DNA of 64,000 bases from Phormidesmis sp963710175 (GTDB taxonomy: Bacteria > Cyanobacteriota > Cyanobacteriia > Phormidesmidales > Phormidesmidaceae), in the NCBI GenBank assembly GCA_963710175.1, contig CAVPZC010000001.1:930001-994000 (forward strand). Direction: 5' to 3'. Below are positions 42,633-51,072 of this stretch, one piece after another; position 1 is the stretch's first letter, and every line of letters starts with the position of its first letter. A program made the translations under genes and the position numbers. The notes below the pieces were generated by a model. That model was not told the DNA's origin. It did not search any database and was given only the letters and a program-made list of their open reading frames with translations.

Positions 42633-43640
42633 TTAGGCCAGCGATCGTGCAACTTTTCGGGCTAGTTCTGCCATGCGGTTGGCATATCCCCACTCGTTGT
42701 CGTACCAGGCAAGTATCTTCACCTGTGTGTCATCGACTACCATCGTTGAGAGTGCGTCAACAATAGATGAACGAGAATCGTCTTTGTAATCAACTGAAAC
42801 CAAGGGACGTTCCTCGTATCCCAAAATGCCGCTGAGTTCTCCCAGCGCTGCCCTCTTGAACAGCTGATTCACCGCTTCCACCGTAGTCGGCGTTTTAACT
42901 TCAAACACGCAGTCCGTCAGGGATGCGTTTAATAAAGGTACGCGCACTGCCAATCCATTTAGCTTACCGTTGAGTTCAGGAAAGATTGCGCCAATCGCGG
43001 TTGCAGAGCCGGTTGTTGTGGGCACTAAAGAGAGGCTGTTGGCGCGCGATCGCCGCAAGTCTTTATGAGGCGCATCGACGATAGTCTGAGTATTGGTGAT
43101 GTTGTGAATAGTGGTAATCACACCGTGACGAATGCCCGGCCCCTCGTGTATGACCTTTACCACAGGCGCTAGGCAGTTTGTTGTGCAGGATGCAGCGGTC
43201 AATAGGCGATGCTGATCGGGATTGTACAGGTGGTCATTGATTCCCATCACAACGTTGAGCGCTCCTTGTTTAACCGGCGCTGCCACAATCACCTTCTTCA
43301 CGCCTCGCTTGAAATAGGCATCTAGCAGCTCAGGCGTCCGAAACTTGCCCGAACACTCCAGCACCATGTCAATACCCAGGTCTTCCCAAGGCACCTCTTC
43401 AGGCGTTTTGTACGCGCTAAAGCTAAGCGGGCATTGATCAATTAAAAACCGCTCCTCGCCTGCCGCCGCTACGTCTAGCGGCCACCGACCGTGCACCGAG
43501 TCAAACTTTAGAAGATGAGCCGCCGCCGCTGGGCCGCCTTCGATCTCGTTGACGTGCACAAATTTCAAATCAGGCCAGCCCCAGGCTGCCCGCAAAACCA
43601 GCCGACCAATGCGGCCAAAACCATTAATCGCTACCCGCAC
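42633..43640 (-). CDS. ArsJ-associated glyceraldehyde-3-phosphate dehydrogenase
   Basis: A GAPDH of 335 residues that uses arsenate in place of phosphate to form 1-arseno-3-phosphoglycerate for ArsJ. The NAD fold INGFGRIGRL, the catalytic Cys in ASCTTNCLAP and the Asn-Glu-Trp end AWYDNEWGYANRM are complete. It is next to arsJ and arsR on the same strand; this context, and not the sequence alone, separates it from a housekeeping GAPDH. Confidence 0.93.
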   Translation of the reverse strand: MRVAINGFGRIGRLVLRAAWGWPDLKFVHVNEIEGGPAAAAHLLKFDSVHGRWPLDVAAAGEERFLIDQCPLSFSAYKTPEEVPWEDLGIDMVLECSGKFRTPELLDAYFKRGVKKVIVAAPVKQGALNVVMGINDHLYNPDQHRLLTAASCTTNCLAPVVKVIHEGPGIRHGVITTIHNITNTQTIVDAPHKDLRRSRANSLSLVPTTTGSATAIGAIFPELNGKLNGLAVRVPLLNASLTDCVFEVKTPTTVEAVNQLFKRAALGELSGILGYEERPLVSVDYKDDSRSSIVDALSTMVVDDTQVKILAWYDNEWGYANRMAELARKVARSLA

Positions 43641-43673
43641 CCTGTAACTCCTTACTCTGGACTTGGTCTAATT

Positions 43674-43693
43674 ATTTCAAGTTTATTTGAAAT
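43674..43693. promoter_or_regulatory. ArsR-type operator before the GAPDH gene
   Basis: ATTTCAAGTTTATTTGAAAT is a palindrome with 7-bp arms around 6 bases. A matching half-site TTGAAAT occurs before arsR near 44087. It suggests that both arsR and the GAPDH-arsJ unit are repressed by ArsR and induced by arsenic. Confidence 0.6.
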
Positions 43694-43753
43694 GTCAAGT
43701 CGTCAAGGATACTTTTGCAGCGAAATCAATTCAATAAAAGTTAGTCACAGAAC

Positions 43754-44068
43754 TTAATCAAGGCAGCTTTTGGCCGGGATGATCGGGCTATGGCGGCGAA
43801 ATTCTGCAATGTACTGCTCCAGCACGATGAATTGCTGCAAATTCAGGCGGTAGTAAATCCATCGCCCTTCCTGTCTACCTATAATTAAACCCGCTTCTCG
43901 CAAAGCCTTGAGGTGAAAGGAAAGCTTAGACTGAGTGATGCCCAAGTGATTGGCAATATCGCAGGCGCAAAATTCCTGGTCGCGCAGTAGCTCAATGATC
44001 TGAACGCGATAGCCATCGGCAAATGCCTGAAAAAGCGGTAGGACAGCAGGTTGGGCGGTGCTCTTCAT
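43754..44068 (-). CDS. arsR: ArsR family arsenic-responsive repressor
   Basis: A 104-residue winged-helix repressor. The metalloid site is in EFCACDIANHLG (two Cys), and a third Cys lies near the C-terminus (AKSCLD). The recognition helix is ITQSKLSFHLKALREAGLI. Binding of As(III) should release it from DNA. It heads the arsR-GAPDH-arsJ cluster, with a 113-bp gap to GAPDH that contains its own palindrome. Confidence 0.93.
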   Translation of the reverse strand: MKSTAQPAVLPLFQAFADGYRVQIIELLRDQEFCACDIANHLGITQSKLSFHLKALREAGLIIGRQEGRWIYYRLNLQQFIVLEQYIAEFRRHSPIIPAKSCLD

Positions 44069-44129
44069 ATTTACTCGCTAACTCTACTTGAAATGATAGA
44101 TCTTTCTGGCGTGTCATGAGATAGCTGGA

Positions 44130-44201
44130 CTAGATCATGCTATCAATCGGGAAAATTCCCTTAAGCTAGATCATGCTATCAATCGGGAAAATTCCCTTAA
44201 G
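44130..44201. repeat. Two perfect 36-bp tandem copies in a promoter region
   Basis: Bases 44130-44165 and 44166-44201 are identical. Each begins CTAGATCATG and contains GGGAA-aa-TTCCC. The pair ends 26 bases before the DUF4230 gene start. Confidence 0.95.
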
Positions 44202-44227
44202 ATAGAGGCGTCGTCTGATTATCTGCT

Positions 44228-45025
44228 ATGAAGTCTCGCCTGCCCGATCCGTATCGTCAGAAGCCTGGGCCACTGAAACGCGATCGCCCCTCTAAAACTC
44301 AGAAGTCACCGATTTTTCGGTCTTTGCAGCTACTGGCGATCGCCACCACTGGTGGCGCGGTGATTGTCGCGAGCCTGGCAGGACTGGCATTTTTGCGCTC
44401 AGGCAGTCGGTTTATGGAAGGGGTAAAGCTGGCGCTGACGCCAAAGCCGCCCGAAGAAACTGTCGATGTGCCCACCGTCGTCATTGAGCAGGTGCGGAAT
44501 GTCAGTGAGCTGACTACGGCAATCTTTACGATGGAAGCGGTCGTGCCCGCGCAGAGTGATCGCAAGCTGGGAGAATACACCATTGGCAAAACCAATCTGC
44601 TCTATGTGGCCTACGGCGAAGTGAAAGCAGGCGTAGATCTATCCGAACTCAGCACAGCAGATGTCAGCACCTTTGCAACAGCAGAAGGTGATCAGGGCGT
44701 CAGGCTTGTACTGCCGCCGCCTAAGCTGTTAGATACCAAAATAGACGTTACGCGCTCCAGCGTGTATGACTATAGCCGAGGCTGGTTTAACCTGGGGCCA
44801 GACCGAGCACCAGAGCTACAAGAGCTGGCCCAAAAAGAAGCGCTGGTGAAGATAGAGCAGGCCGCCTGCGAACAGGACATCTTAGGCCAGGCCAATGACC
44901 GCGCCGAACTGGTCGTTAGCCAGCTGCTCGAAAGCACAGGCTTTGAAAAAGTTGTTGTAGATTCCTCTTTAGAGCCCGGCACGGCCTGCCAGTCTGCTGC
45001 GCCAGCTGGCCCAGCTGCTAAGTAG
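44228..45025 (+). CDS. DUF4230 membrane-anchored protein
   Basis: A 265-residue protein with a basic N-terminus, one membrane span (about 33-58) and a DUF4230 domain outside it. The domain shows VVIEQVRNVSELTTAIF, LGEYTIGKTNLLYVAYGEV and LVLPPPKLLDTKIDVTRSS, as in the family. Its function is unknown. The promoter contains the duplicated 36-bp element. The next gene starts 52 bp downstream in the same direction. Confidence 0.85.
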   Translation: MKSRLPDPYRQKPGPLKRDRPSKTQKSPIFRSLQLLAIATTGGAVIVASLAGLAFLRSGSRFMEGVKLALTPKPPEETVDVPTVVIEQVRNVSELTTAIFTMEAVVPAQSDRKLGEYTIGKTNLLYVAYGEVKAGVDLSELSTADVSTFATAEGDQGVRLVLPPPKLLDTKIDVTRSSVYDYSRGWFNLGPDRAPELQELAQKEALVKIEQAACEQDILGQANDRAELVVSQLLESTGFEKVVVDSSLEPGTACQSAAPAGPAAK

Positions 45026-45077
45026 TCTGGGCTGCTGTTTTCTGTAAGTGCGATCGCTTCACCCTGGTCTGCTACCC

Positions 45078-45710
45078 ATGTCCGACTATTCCTCTAAATA
45101 CAGAGACTTTTCGCCCACCGCCTACGCTGATGGGCTGGGTCGCGAGCAATTTATGGATATTGGCCTGCGAGAGATGTGGCCGCAGATTCCGCGCATAGCA
45201 GGGCCAGCTTACACCGCCCGCTGCGCACCCGGTGACAATCTCATGCTCCACGCGGCGATTTATAGAGCCCAGCCTGGCGATGTGATTGTGGTAGAAGCTG
45301 GCGATAATGACTATGCCATGTGCGGGGGTAATGTGTGTGCGATCGCTCAAGAGAGAGGCATTGCCGGATTTGTAATCGATGGCGCCGTTCGAGATATTGC
45401 TGAAATTCGAGCAGCCTGCTTTCCTGTTTTTGCCAGAGGCTGCATTCCTATTCCAGGCGTCAAAGAGACTTTGGGCTCACTCAGTGTGTCAGTCGTCTGC
45501 GGCGGTGTGCGCGTATCGCCCGGTGATATTGTGATCGCCGATGAAGAGGGAATCGCTGTGGTGCCTGCTGCCAGGCAGGCAGACGTTTGGCAAATCGCTA
45601 AAAGTAGGACAGAAAAAGACGCCGCTCAGTCTTTAGCAGATTGGGCGATCGCTCACAGGAACAAAGTAGAAAAGGCTTTAGCAGAAAAGGGCTTTGCAGA
45701 GAGAGGGTAG
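45078..45710 (+). CDS. RraA-like protein (HMG/CHA aldolase family)
   Basis: A 210-residue protein of the RraA/4-carboxy-4-hydroxy-2-oxoadipate aldolase family. Marker segments are GDVIVVEAGDNDYAMCGGNV, FVIDGAVRDIAEIR and VSPGDIVIADEEGIAVVP. Aldolases of the family have an Arg and an Asp in the GAVRD loop, both seen here. ATG 45078 fits the family start; the frame is open to 45048. Whether it is an aldolase or an RNase E regulator is open; cyanobacterial members are unstudied as far as I know. Confidence 0.82.
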   Translation: MSDYSSKYRDFSPTAYADGLGREQFMDIGLREMWPQIPRIAGPAYTARCAPGDNLMLHAAIYRAQPGDVIVVEAGDNDYAMCGGNVCAIAQERGIAGFVIDGAVRDIAEIRAACFPVFARGCIPIPGVKETLGSLSVSVVCGGVRVSPGDIVIADEEGIAVVPAARQADVWQIAKSRTEKDAAQSLADWAIAHRNKVEKALAEKGFAERG

Positions 45711-46118
45711 AATACAACAGTTCTATCGATACCTGAATCAGGCTTGACTCATTGCTTTTCTTGAGCTAGCATCTTTTGTATCGTTAGTCACACATCTCTA
45801 GCTGTAGAGCTAATTTGTCAGCACTCATGAACGCTCAGCCCGCAACTCTCTTCATCTTTAGCCTCAGCCTTAACGGGCTGCTGCTGCTGCGCGGGCGCGC
45901 ATAACTACTTACTTTTTACACCCCAATACTTCCTCTATGCGCCTGCTTTGACCAGTCTTATGACTCGTTGCAGAGTTTGCTAGACGGCGGCTACACCGGC
46001 TTTGCATGGCTGGACCCAGACCGATTGACATCGTCTGTAGCAGGTTCGTGTCCTCTGCTAGCCGCCTACCTTCAGCTATCCCTTCCGATACGTATCATCT
46101 TTTTTAGGATCTGCCGCT
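45711..46118. promoter_or_regulatory. leuA leader region
   Basis: No protein gene other than a leucine-rich leader peptide (listed separately). Downstream of it, two pairings compete: TAGCAG (46038-46043) with CTGCTA (46055-46060), and GGCGGCTA (45986-45993) with TAGCCGCC (46059-46066). They share bases, as alternative attenuator structures would; no U-tract is clear. Confidence 0.45.
45827..45904 (+). CDS. leuL: Leucine-rich leader peptide of leuA
   Basis: A 25-codon frame beginning ATG AAC GCT at 45827 and ending TAA at 45904, with 7 leucines including four CTG codons in a row (residues 18-21). It ends 214 bases before leuA. A run of regulatory codons upstream of the matching biosynthetic gene is the hallmark of ribosome-mediated attenuation. 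No strong ribosome site precedes it, so expression is the weak point. Confidence 0.55.
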   Translation: MNAQPATLFIFSLSLNGLLLLRGRA

Positions 46119-47879
46119 ATGTTGACTCAACCTGCTGCCAAATACACTGCCTTCTCAGCTATTCGTTTGAGCGATCGCACCTGGCCCGACAATACCATCA
46201 TCCAGCCACCGACTTGGCTCAGCACCGATCTGCGCGACGGCAATCAGGCACTAATTGAGCCGATGGATATTGCTCGTAAGTTGCGCCTGTTTCGGACGCT
46301 AGTAGACATTGGCTTCAAGGAAATTGAGGTAGGGTTTCCCGCTGCCTCACAAACAGAATTTGACTTTGTTCGACGCCTGATAAAGCAAAATCTCATCCCT
46401 GACGATGTCACGATTCAAGTTTTAACGCCAGCTAGAGACTCTCTTATTCGCCGTAGCTTTGAGGCGTTGCGCGGCGCTAAACAGGCCATCGTACATATGT
46501 ATAATGCCACAGCGCCCGCTTTTCGCCAGATTGTCTTTGGTTTGGATCAGCCAGGCACCGTTCGCCTGGCAACTCAGGCGGCTGCCCTTATGAGAGAGCT
46601 CGCCGCCGCCCAGCCAGAGACCGCCTGGAGATTCCAGTATTCGCCTGAAGTGTTTACCTCTACAGAGCTGACCTTTGCGAGAGAGATTTGTAACGCGGTG
46701 CTGTCGGTCTGGCAGCCTACCTCAGAGGCCAAGGCTATTATCAATTTGCCAGCCAGTGTAGAAGTCTCTACGCCTAATCTATTTGCCGATCAGGTGGAAT
46801 GGATGAGCCGCCATTTGGACTATCGCTCGGCAGTGGTGCTGTGCGTGCATCCGCACAATGACCGGGGCTGTAGCGTCGCCGCCGCAGAGCTGGGGCAGAT
46901 GGCCGGGGCCGAGCGTGTAGAAGGCTGTTTATTTGGCAATGGTGAGCGCACGGGCAATGTAGACTTAGTCACCCTGGCGATGAATTTGTACACTCAGGGA
47001 ATCTCTCCGGGACTAGATTTTTCTCAGATAGACGACATTGTAAGGGTGGCTGAAGACTGCACTCAGCTGCCGGTTCATCCTCGCCATCCCTATGCTGGCG
47101 AACTGGTCTTTACCGCTTTTTCGGGCTCTCACCAAGACGCCATTAAAAAGGGGTTTGCCGCCCGGCAGTCGACAGACGATACCTGGGCCGTACCCTATTT
47201 GCCTATGGATCCAGCCGATGTGGGCCGCTCTTATGAGTCGGTTGTGCGGGTGAACAGTCAGTCTGGTAAAGGGGGAATCGCTTTTTTGCTAGAGCGAGAC
47301 TATGGTGTCGTCTTACCCAGACGGTTGCAAATAGAGTTTAGCCAGGTGGTGCAGCAGGCGGTTGACGCAAGTGGGAAAGAGATTTCTGCCGGGGCGATTT
47401 GGCAGATTTTCAAAGCCGAGTACTGCTCGCAGGATCAGGCTGAGGCTACACCTCTGCGCTATCTGTCTCATCGGGTGACTCAGCCTACGGGCAAGCGCAC
47501 GGCAGTCTCTGCAAATCTCATTTGTGACGGTTGTGAGATTGTCATATCGGGTGAGGGCAATGGCCCGATTGATGCATTTGTTAATGCGCTAAATGCTGAG
47601 GGGCTGACTGCCAATTCAAGCAGAGCAACTCGGTCTGCTTGGACAGAAAAGCTGGGTAAAGTTCAGATTCGTCACTATGAAGAGCGATCGCTCAGCGGCG
47701 GCAGTGCGGGGCAGGCGATCGCCCTGGTCGAGATGGTCGCCCTGCAAGATACGGGCTATGGCGCTGGCATTCACGAAAACATCGTGACCGCTTCCTTCCT
47801 GGCCATCACCAATGGCGTCAGCCGTCTGCTAAACCGATGCTCGCAAGCGTCAGCAGCCAGTAGATTGGTGGCGAACTGA
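46119..47879 (+). CDS. leuA: 2-isopropylmalate synthase (long LeuA type)
   Basis: Condenses 2-oxoisovalerate with acetyl-CoA, the first step of leucine synthesis. At 586 residues it belongs to the longer LeuA class, with the TIM barrel (STDLRDGNQAL, CVHPHNDRGC, FGNGERTGNVDLVTLAMN) and a C-terminal LeuA dimer regulatory domain (about 460-570), which binds leucine for feedback inhibition. The metal-binding Asp and two His are present. The upstream leader peptide suggests a second control by attenuation. Confidence 0.94.
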   Translation: MLTQPAAKYTAFSAIRLSDRTWPDNTIIQPPTWLSTDLRDGNQALIEPMDIARKLRLFRTLVDIGFKEIEVGFPAASQTEFDFVRRLIKQNLIPDDVTIQVLTPARDSLIRRSFEALRGAKQAIVHMYNATAPAFRQIVFGLDQPGTVRLATQAAALMRELAAAQPETAWRFQYSPEVFTSTELTFAREICNAVLSVWQPTSEAKAIINLPASVEVSTPNLFADQVEWMSRHLDYRSAVVLCVHPHNDRGCSVAAAELGQMAGAERVEGCLFGNGERTGNVDLVTLAMNLYTQGISPGLDFSQIDDIVRVAEDCTQLPVHPRHPYAGELVFTAFSGSHQDAIKKGFAARQSTDDTWAVPYLPMDPADVGRSYESVVRVNSQSGKGGIAFLLERDYGVVLPRRLQIEFSQVVQQAVDASGKEISAGAIWQIFKAEYCSQDQAEATPLRYLSHRVTQPTGKRTAVSANLICDGCEIVISGEGNGPIDAFVNALNAEGLTANSSRATRSAWTEKLGKVQIRHYEERSLSGGSAGQAIALVEMVALQDTGYGAGIHENIVTASFLAITNGVSRLLNRCSQASAASRLVAN

Positions 47880-48066
47880 GAGATCAATTGGGCGATCGCG
47901 CCGTCACAAACCTTATAAGCGATGTGATAGCGCGATCACAGTGGATGATGTGAGGTTGATACACATCTTCATATCTTTTGGTAGAGACAAGCTCCCTCGT
48001 TTGGCCAAGGGCTAAAGATAACAAAACGACTTTACTAAGAATGTTGCATATTCTAGGTAGCCATTG

Positions 48067-48546
48067 ATGGCAGTTCGTTATTTTTCGCTCGTAGTTGGCT
48101 TGGTGTACACGGCTATTGGTTTGCTAGGGTTTTTGCCTGGTTTTGTGGAGTCTGCCCCGGCCCCTGAAATCATGACTCAGGTAGGGACTGGCACTGCCGC
48201 AGGGTTTGGCTATCTGTTTGGGTTGCTGCCTGTGAGTACTGTCAGTAATGTTTTCAATCTAATTGTGGGAATTGTTGGGCTTGCTGGCTTTTTGAGTACT
48301 GAGCCTGCCGCTCGTATCTTTTCAGACTCGTTGGCCGTCTGGTTTGGGTTACTCACTCTGCTGGGCCTGATTCCGGTTGCAGATACTACCTTCGGACTGA
48401 TGCCGATTTTCGGTAGCGCTGTCTGGCTACACCTGACGACGGCTGTTTTGGCCGCCTATTTTGGCTTTGCCCGCGACCAGGGTCGCCTGCGCAATGATCC
48501 GCGTCAGGCAGGTCAGCGCCAGCTTAAAGAGTTGTTCTACAGGTAG
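48067..48546 (+). CDS. DUF4383 membrane protein
   Basis: A 159-residue protein with four membrane spans, of the DUF4383 family. Segments FSLVVGLVYTAIGLLGFLPG, NVFNLIVGIVGLAGFL and FGSAVWLHLTTAVLAAYFGF are typical. ATG 48067 follows an in-frame TTG at 48064. It stands alone, 187 bp after leuA. Function unknown; such genes often respond to stress. Confidence 0.85.
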   Translation: MAVRYFSLVVGLVYTAIGLLGFLPGFVESAPAPEIMTQVGTGTAAGFGYLFGLLPVSTVSNVFNLIVGIVGLAGFLSTEPAARIFSDSLAVWFGLLTLLGLIPVADTTFGLMPIFGSAVWLHLTTAVLAAYFGFARDQGRLRNDPRQAGQRQLKELFYR

Positions 48547-48572
48547 GACGCTCAAAAGTGGTAGCAAACTGT

Positions 48573-48612
48573 CTCAATAGATCAGAATGTTGCTCAATAG
48601 ATCAGAATGTTG
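48573..48612. repeat. Two perfect 20-bp tandem copies
   Basis: CTCAATAGATCAGAATGTTG at 48573-48592 is repeated at 48593-48612, in the spacer after the DUF4383 gene. Confidence 0.9.
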
Positions 48613-48705
48613 ACCAGCCTGCTCATGGGTGTAGAAACAATGACTGAAGGCTATTGCACTTTAGTAAGGCGTCTGTCTTCATAGTCAAAATGCTCGATGA
48701 TTTGT

Positions 48706-48748
48706 TATATAGCGAAGCGCGGATGCATTCGCGCTCCGCGAAGCGATA
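48706..48748. repeat. Palindromic GC-rich repeat related to the 5.1-kb hairpin
   Basis: The centre GCGCGGATGCATTCGCGC is almost a perfect palindrome, flanked by AGCGAAGC on the left and CCGCGAAGCGA on the right. The core matches the hairpin at 5109-5148, and both are preceded or followed by TATATAGC. Confidence 0.6.
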
Positions 48749-48793
48749 GAGAGGGCAGCTTAGCGAGACTTAGGTTGCCTGCGTCCAGCCCTC

Positions 48794-49795
48794 ATGAGGA
48801 TACGAGCTTTTACAGTGATACATTTGACAGTCGTTATTTGCACATACAACGGAGAAACAAAGCTGCCCGAAGTTTTAGACCGGCTGCGATCGCAGCTTCC
48901 TCCCAATCCATTTGCCTGGGAAGTTCTAGTCGTAGATAACAACAGCCAGGATCGCACCGCTCAGGTCGTTTCTGAGTATCAGCAGGAATGGCCACACTTT
49001 CCCCTAAGCTACGAGTTTGAAGCCAAACAAGGACTGGCCTTCGCCAGACGGCGAGCCATTCAAGTGGCGCGAGGAGAGCTGGTTGGCTTTTTAGATGATG
49101 ACAACCTGCCCGCAGAGGACTGGGTGCGCTCTGTCTGTCTATTTGGCCAGGCGCATTCTGAAGCGGGAGCCTACGGCAGTCGCATCCGCAGCCGTTTTGA
49201 AACCTCACCACCGCCAAATTTTGATCGGATTGCTTCCTGCCTGGCCGTTATTGAGCGGGGCGAAGAAGCGTTTCCCTACCCGGCCAAACGAGGCGTGCTG
49301 CCAGCCGGGGCAGGTATGGTTATTCGAACAGCCCTTTGGCGTCAGTATGTTCCCGAGATGCCGGCGCTATCAGGCGTCCGCAAAAACTCTTTGGCAGCGA
49401 AAGGAGAAGATGTAGAAACACTTTCTTACATTCGCAAAGCGGGCTACCCAATCTGGTACAACCCTGAAATGGTAATCTGGCACGATATTCCCAAAGAACG
49501 GCTGAGTCGCAGCTACCTGTTTCAACTCTTCCGGGGTATTGGGCTGAGCCGATATCCACTGCGAATGATGAACTACAGCCCCTGGCAGCGCCCTGGAATG
49601 AGCCTGGCGCACCTCTGCTATGACGCTAAGCGGTTGGCGATCTATACAATGCAGCACTGGCGAGAAATTCATCACAACGACGTGGTCTCTATGTGTGAGC
49701 TGCGGCTGCACTGGTACAGCCTGGTCAGCGGTCTATATGCAGCCTATCGTCAGCTACGCTCTGAGCTTTCACCGGCGGGGAAACAGCCAGGTTAG
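48794..49795 (+). CDS. Family 2 glycosyltransferase, HpsE-like
   Basis: A GT2 glycosyltransferase of 333 residues resembling HpsE, involved in hormogonium polysaccharide in filamentous cyanobacteria. LTVVICTYNGETKLPEVLDR and VLVVDNNSQDRT form the nucleotide site, FLDDDNLP is the DxD-type metal motif, and GAGMVIRTALW and GEDVETLSYIRKAGYPIWY follow in the usual order. No other hps genes are in the window, so its pathway is inferred by similarity alone. Confidence 0.85.
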   Translation: MRIRAFTVIHLTVVICTYNGETKLPEVLDRLRSQLPPNPFAWEVLVVDNNSQDRTAQVVSEYQQEWPHFPLSYEFEAKQGLAFARRRAIQVARGELVGFLDDDNLPAEDWVRSVCLFGQAHSEAGAYGSRIRSRFETSPPPNFDRIASCLAVIERGEEAFPYPAKRGVLPAGAGMVIRTALWRQYVPEMPALSGVRKNSLAAKGEDVETLSYIRKAGYPIWYNPEMVIWHDIPKERLSRSYLFQLFRGIGLSRYPLRMMNYSPWQRPGMSLAHLCYDAKRLAIYTMQHWREIHHNDVVSMCELRLHWYSLVSGLYAAYRQLRSELSPAGKQPG

Positions 49796-49881
49796 CTCAA
49801 ATGAGGAGTAACTAAGGCTACAGTCTCTGTCACTGATTTGCGTTTAGATAGGATACTGTTCTCTTACAGCAGTCTGATTCA

Positions 49882-51051
49882 GTGCCCAAACTCACCGCTA
49901 CTGACTTAGACGTTTCGCGCCTTTTGTTTGACTTAAAGCTCTGTGGGGAGCTGGTCCGACAGTTTACCGGTTGGCTAGAGACCGATGCGATCGCCACCTG
50001 CGTTACCGATGGCTTAGTAGATCGCTTTAACTGCGCCTTTGCTCGCATCTGGCTAGTAAATCGTGATCGCACCGCTCTTTGCCTGGTGGCCTCGTCTGGC
50101 CTCTACAACCGGTTAGATGGATCCTTTGCGCATGTTCCCATGGGTGCCTTTAAAGTGGGTAAAATTGCGCAGCACTGCATTCCGTTCTTGAGCAACTGTC
50201 TGGCAGACGAAGAGTGGGTAAAAGACAGAGAATGGGCCATTGATAACAATATTCAAGGGTTTGCTGGACTGCCACTGATAGTCAAAGACCAAGCTATTGG
50301 CGTTTTAGCTGTCTTTAGTCACGCTCAGATGGCACCCGAATTTTTGGAAGTTTTACAGATACTCAGCATGTCGGTAACTGGCGCACTGGCTAGCGCCCTC
50401 AACCATCAGGCCATAGCGCACCAGTCTGCGGCAATAGAGGCCGACAGCCTATCTGAGCAGCTCGCTAATATTCTGGGCAGGCAAAAGCTCAGCTTGCTCG
50501 GCACAGAACAACCTCTCTCACCCAGCGTGACTCATCTGCTAATTCAAACGGCTCAGCAGCTCGCAGCGCTATCCTGTCACTACTGCCGTCTAGTTTATGA
50601 AGCAGACGCTGTCACCTTGGAAGCTATGCTAGCAGCAGACACCTCTGAGCCCTCTGCCGGCAGTATCCCTGGGCAAGCGTACGAGCGCATCGCTACCGCT
50701 GCCAGCGGATTGGGAGGACTCTTCCAAAGTCAGCTCAGTGCCAATCAACAGGTGATGCAAGTCCGTCTCCGGTTGCCACAGCAAACTGATTCATTAGCTG
50801 CCTTGAAAGACTCTGCTGCTGATGGTTTTCCGCTGCCGGGTTCGCCGCTGCCGGGTTCGCCGCTGTCAGAACGAGAGCAAGAGGTGATCAAACTGCTGGC
50901 CCGAGGACAAAGAGATAGAGATATTGCTGAACAGCTTTACATCAGTGAGAGAACAGTCAAATTTCACGTTAAAAACATGCTCCAAAAGCTAGCGGTCAGA
51001 ACGCGCATTCAAGCTGTTTTTGAAGCGACACAAAAAGGCTGGCTAAAATAG
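49882..51051 (+). CDS. GAF domain LuxR-type transcription regulator
   Basis: A 389-residue regulator. The N-terminal GAF domain spans about 25-185 (FARIWLVNRDRTALCLVASS, GLPLIVKDQAIGVLAVFS). The C-terminal LuxR helix-turn-helix is LSEREQEVIKLLARGQRDRD, IAEQLYISERTVKFHVKN and onward. An in-frame 15-base repeat before it codes PLPGSPLPGSPL. The start is GTG 49882. There is no receiver domain, so it senses by the GAF part or by a partner. The target genes are not evident. Confidence 0.88.
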   Translation: MPKLTATDLDVSRLLFDLKLCGELVRQFTGWLETDAIATCVTDGLVDRFNCAFARIWLVNRDRTALCLVASSGLYNRLDGSFAHVPMGAFKVGKIAQHCIPFLSNCLADEEWVKDREWAIDNNIQGFAGLPLIVKDQAIGVLAVFSHAQMAPEFLEVLQILSMSVTGALASALNHQAIAHQSAAIEADSLSEQLANILGRQKLSLLGTEQPLSPSVTHLLIQTAQQLAALSCHYCRLVYEADAVTLEAMLAADTSEPSAGSIPGQAYERIATAASGLGGLFQSQLSANQQVMQVRLRLPQQTDSLAALKDSAADGFPLPGSPLPGSPLSEREQEVIKLLARGQRDRDIAEQLYISERTVKFHVKNMLQKLAVRTRIQAVFEATQKGWLK

Positions 51052-51072
51052 CTGAAGGCAAAAGACAGCTCG

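Noticed and set aside
47923..47940. CRP-like palindrome TGTGAT-N6-ATCACA after leuA
   Set aside because: The spacing between TGTGA and TCACA is 8 and not the 6 of CRP/SYCRP1 sites, and it contains part of a HIP1-like sequence.
48697..48939. Plus-strand frame over the palindromic repeat and start of the HpsE-like gene
   Set aside because: It arises from the GC-rich repeat and is out of frame with the real gene.
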